A stretch of DNA of 64,000 bases from Sarcophilus harrisii. Its lineage: Eukaryota; Chordata; Mammalia; Dasyuromorphia; Dasyuridae. A model generated the notes under the pieces. It saw only the letters and a list, made by a program, of their open reading frames with translations. It made no database searches and was not told the origin of the DNA. This document shows, piece by piece, positions 62,833 through 64,000 of this stretch. Position numbers and translations under genes: made by a program. The stretch spans positions 6,569,275 to 6,633,274 of the forward strand of contig NC_045432.1 in NCBI RefSeq assembly GCF_902635505.1, written 5' to 3'. Numbering within the stretch: the first letter of the stretch is position 1; each line of letters starts with the position of its first letter.

Positions 62833-64000
62833 TTATTGCTAATTCTGAAATCTATTTTTCTCTTTCCTTAACCTCTTTGCTGACCTCCAATATTGCATCT
62901 TTAATAATCTTTTAAACATCTTGAACTGGATGTCCAGTAGACATTAAGATGTCTTATCTTTTTTCCCCAAGTTTTATTTTATTTTCTGAAAATATTAAAT
63001 TTGATAAATTTGATTAATTACCCTCTTACAAGTTCATTTCTTATACTACATTAAATCATCAATATTTTATAACCATACCCTAGAAGTCCAAACATCAAAA
63101 CCAATAAATATCAGAGGTCTAACCTGAAATTTAGTGTGTCTAAAACCAAACTGCTCATTTCATCCCCTAACTCTCCATGCTCCCTTCTCTCCTCTAACAC
63201 TGCCACACTCCTGTTGTCGGCCTTCATCCCCTCATGATTAGACTATGACAATAGTCGGCTGATGGGTCTGCTTGCTCTTGGTCTTTCCCCGTGCCAATCT
63301 ATTCTTCATTTAGCTGCCGAGATGATTTTTCCGAAAGAGAGAGTTGACCATGTCATCCTCACTTCTCAGTCAACTCTAGAGGCTCCTTATCATCTCTATG
63401 ATCAAATCCAAAATGTTCCGTGTGCCATTCAATACCATTCACAACCTGGCTACATCCTGCTTTCCAAATCTTACACTTTATTACTCAACATATACTTATT
63501 CCTCCAGCAAAATGCATCTCTTGGCTCCATATGTTTTCACTGTGTCCCATATCTGGAATGTTCTCCTTCCTCATAGCCGCCCAATGGCTTTCCTAGCTTC
63601 CTTTAAATTCCAACTAAAATCTCATCTTCTTCAGGAAGCCTTTCCCCAGCCCTCTTAATTCTAGTTCCCCTGTCTTTTACTTATTTCCCATTTATACTAT
63701 GTATAGTTTATGGATAATCATTTGCTTATTGTCTCCATCATTAGATTGTGAACTCCTTGAGGGCAGGGATGACTGTTTGCCCCTTTTTTTTTTATCCCCA
63801 GTGCTTAACAAAGTGCCTGGCACATGGTAGGTACTTAATAAATGTAATGATTGACTGACCAACTGACTTTATCCATGGTTAAGGAATGGATCATGGATGA
63901 AGATTCAACAAAGGAGATTGCTAAGGAATAATAAAATGAATAGCAGGAGAAAACAAAAGAGAACAGTGTCATGAAAACCTAGCATGAAAAGAAGATTCAG

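Larger units (their letters stand above)
61480..63862 (+). mobile_element. L2-like LINE, about 2.4 kb, ORF2 remnant and 3' end
   Basis: The + strand keeps traces of the reverse transcriptase: GVP(Q)GSILD-like at about 62576 and, after an interruption, a segment like WMSSRHxxLNVSKTKL at 62930-63150. It ends with 'gattgtgaactccttgaggg', 'tccccagtgcttaacaaagt' and 'gcctggcacatggtaggtac' plus 'ttaataaatgtaatgattga'. It is interrupted at 62680-62830 by a TCC repeat and SINE. Confidence 0.72.

Noticed and set aside
60566-64000. F8 exon 12 near the right edge
   Set aside because: No minus-strand match to the exon 12 text (LPNPAGVQLEDPEF) was seen; the span is L2 and SINE sequence.

Overview
The window is nuclear DNA of a mammal, most likely a marsupial. 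It carries the 3' two thirds of the coagulation factor VIII gene (F8) on the minus strand, from exon 13 (about 60.5 kb) to the stop codon in exon 26 (position 4910), using human exon numbers. The marsupial call rests on the interspersed repeats: SINEs of the 'ggcagctaggtggc...gagcacc' type, L1 tails with the 3' UTR familiar from marsupials, and many L2 and CR1/L3 relics. The species cannot be fixed. I found no other protein-coding gene and no RNA gene.

Twelve F8 exons can be placed with canonical splice sites: 13, 14, 15, 16, 17, 18, 20, 21, 22, 23, 24 and 26. As I recall the human exon sizes, ten of these twelve match to the base over their coding part. Exon 14 (end of A2, whole B domain, a3 and start of A3) is 3097 bp against about 3106 bp in human and is fully open. 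Exon 23 is 14 bp short and breaks the frame near its end. Exons 19 and 25 were not found. Both should lie where the sequence is visibly abnormal, so assembly or consensus error is a likelier cause than gene loss.

Layout from left to right: 1-4.9 kb is downstream flank and putative 3' UTR, with two copies of a purine-rich block around an LTR-like segment and several short tandem repeats. From 4.9 to 15.6 kb lie exons 26, 24, 23, 22, 21 and 20. That part includes a homopolymer-rich stretch of doubtful quality (7.2-8.16 kb) and a CpG-rich block (8.16-10.3 kb) holding exons 23 and 24. From 15.6 to 41.3 kb is one intronic span that should contain exon 19. It is dominated by a minisatellite of about 15 kb (19.7-34.65 kb) with 40-52 bp units, a higher-order structure and an embedded module of about 200 bp. 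Beyond it is about 5.5 kb of increasingly degraded related sequence (35.5-40.9 kb). From 41.3 to 43.2 kb lie exons 18, 17 and 16, then exon 15 at 47.9 kb, exon 14 at 54.3-57.4 kb and exon 13 at 60.4 kb. The introns between are filled with L2, L1, CR1/L3 and SINE insertions, several of them nested with clear target-site duplications.

The encoded protein keeps the main factor VIII landmarks: thrombin sites at the A2/B and a3/A3 borders, acidic tyrosine-containing a2 and a3 segments, a B domain of human-like length, and the A3, C1 and C2 modules. The usual furin motif at the B/a3 border is not seen. Intron 22 is only about 1.65 kb and lacks the F8A gene carried by the human intron.
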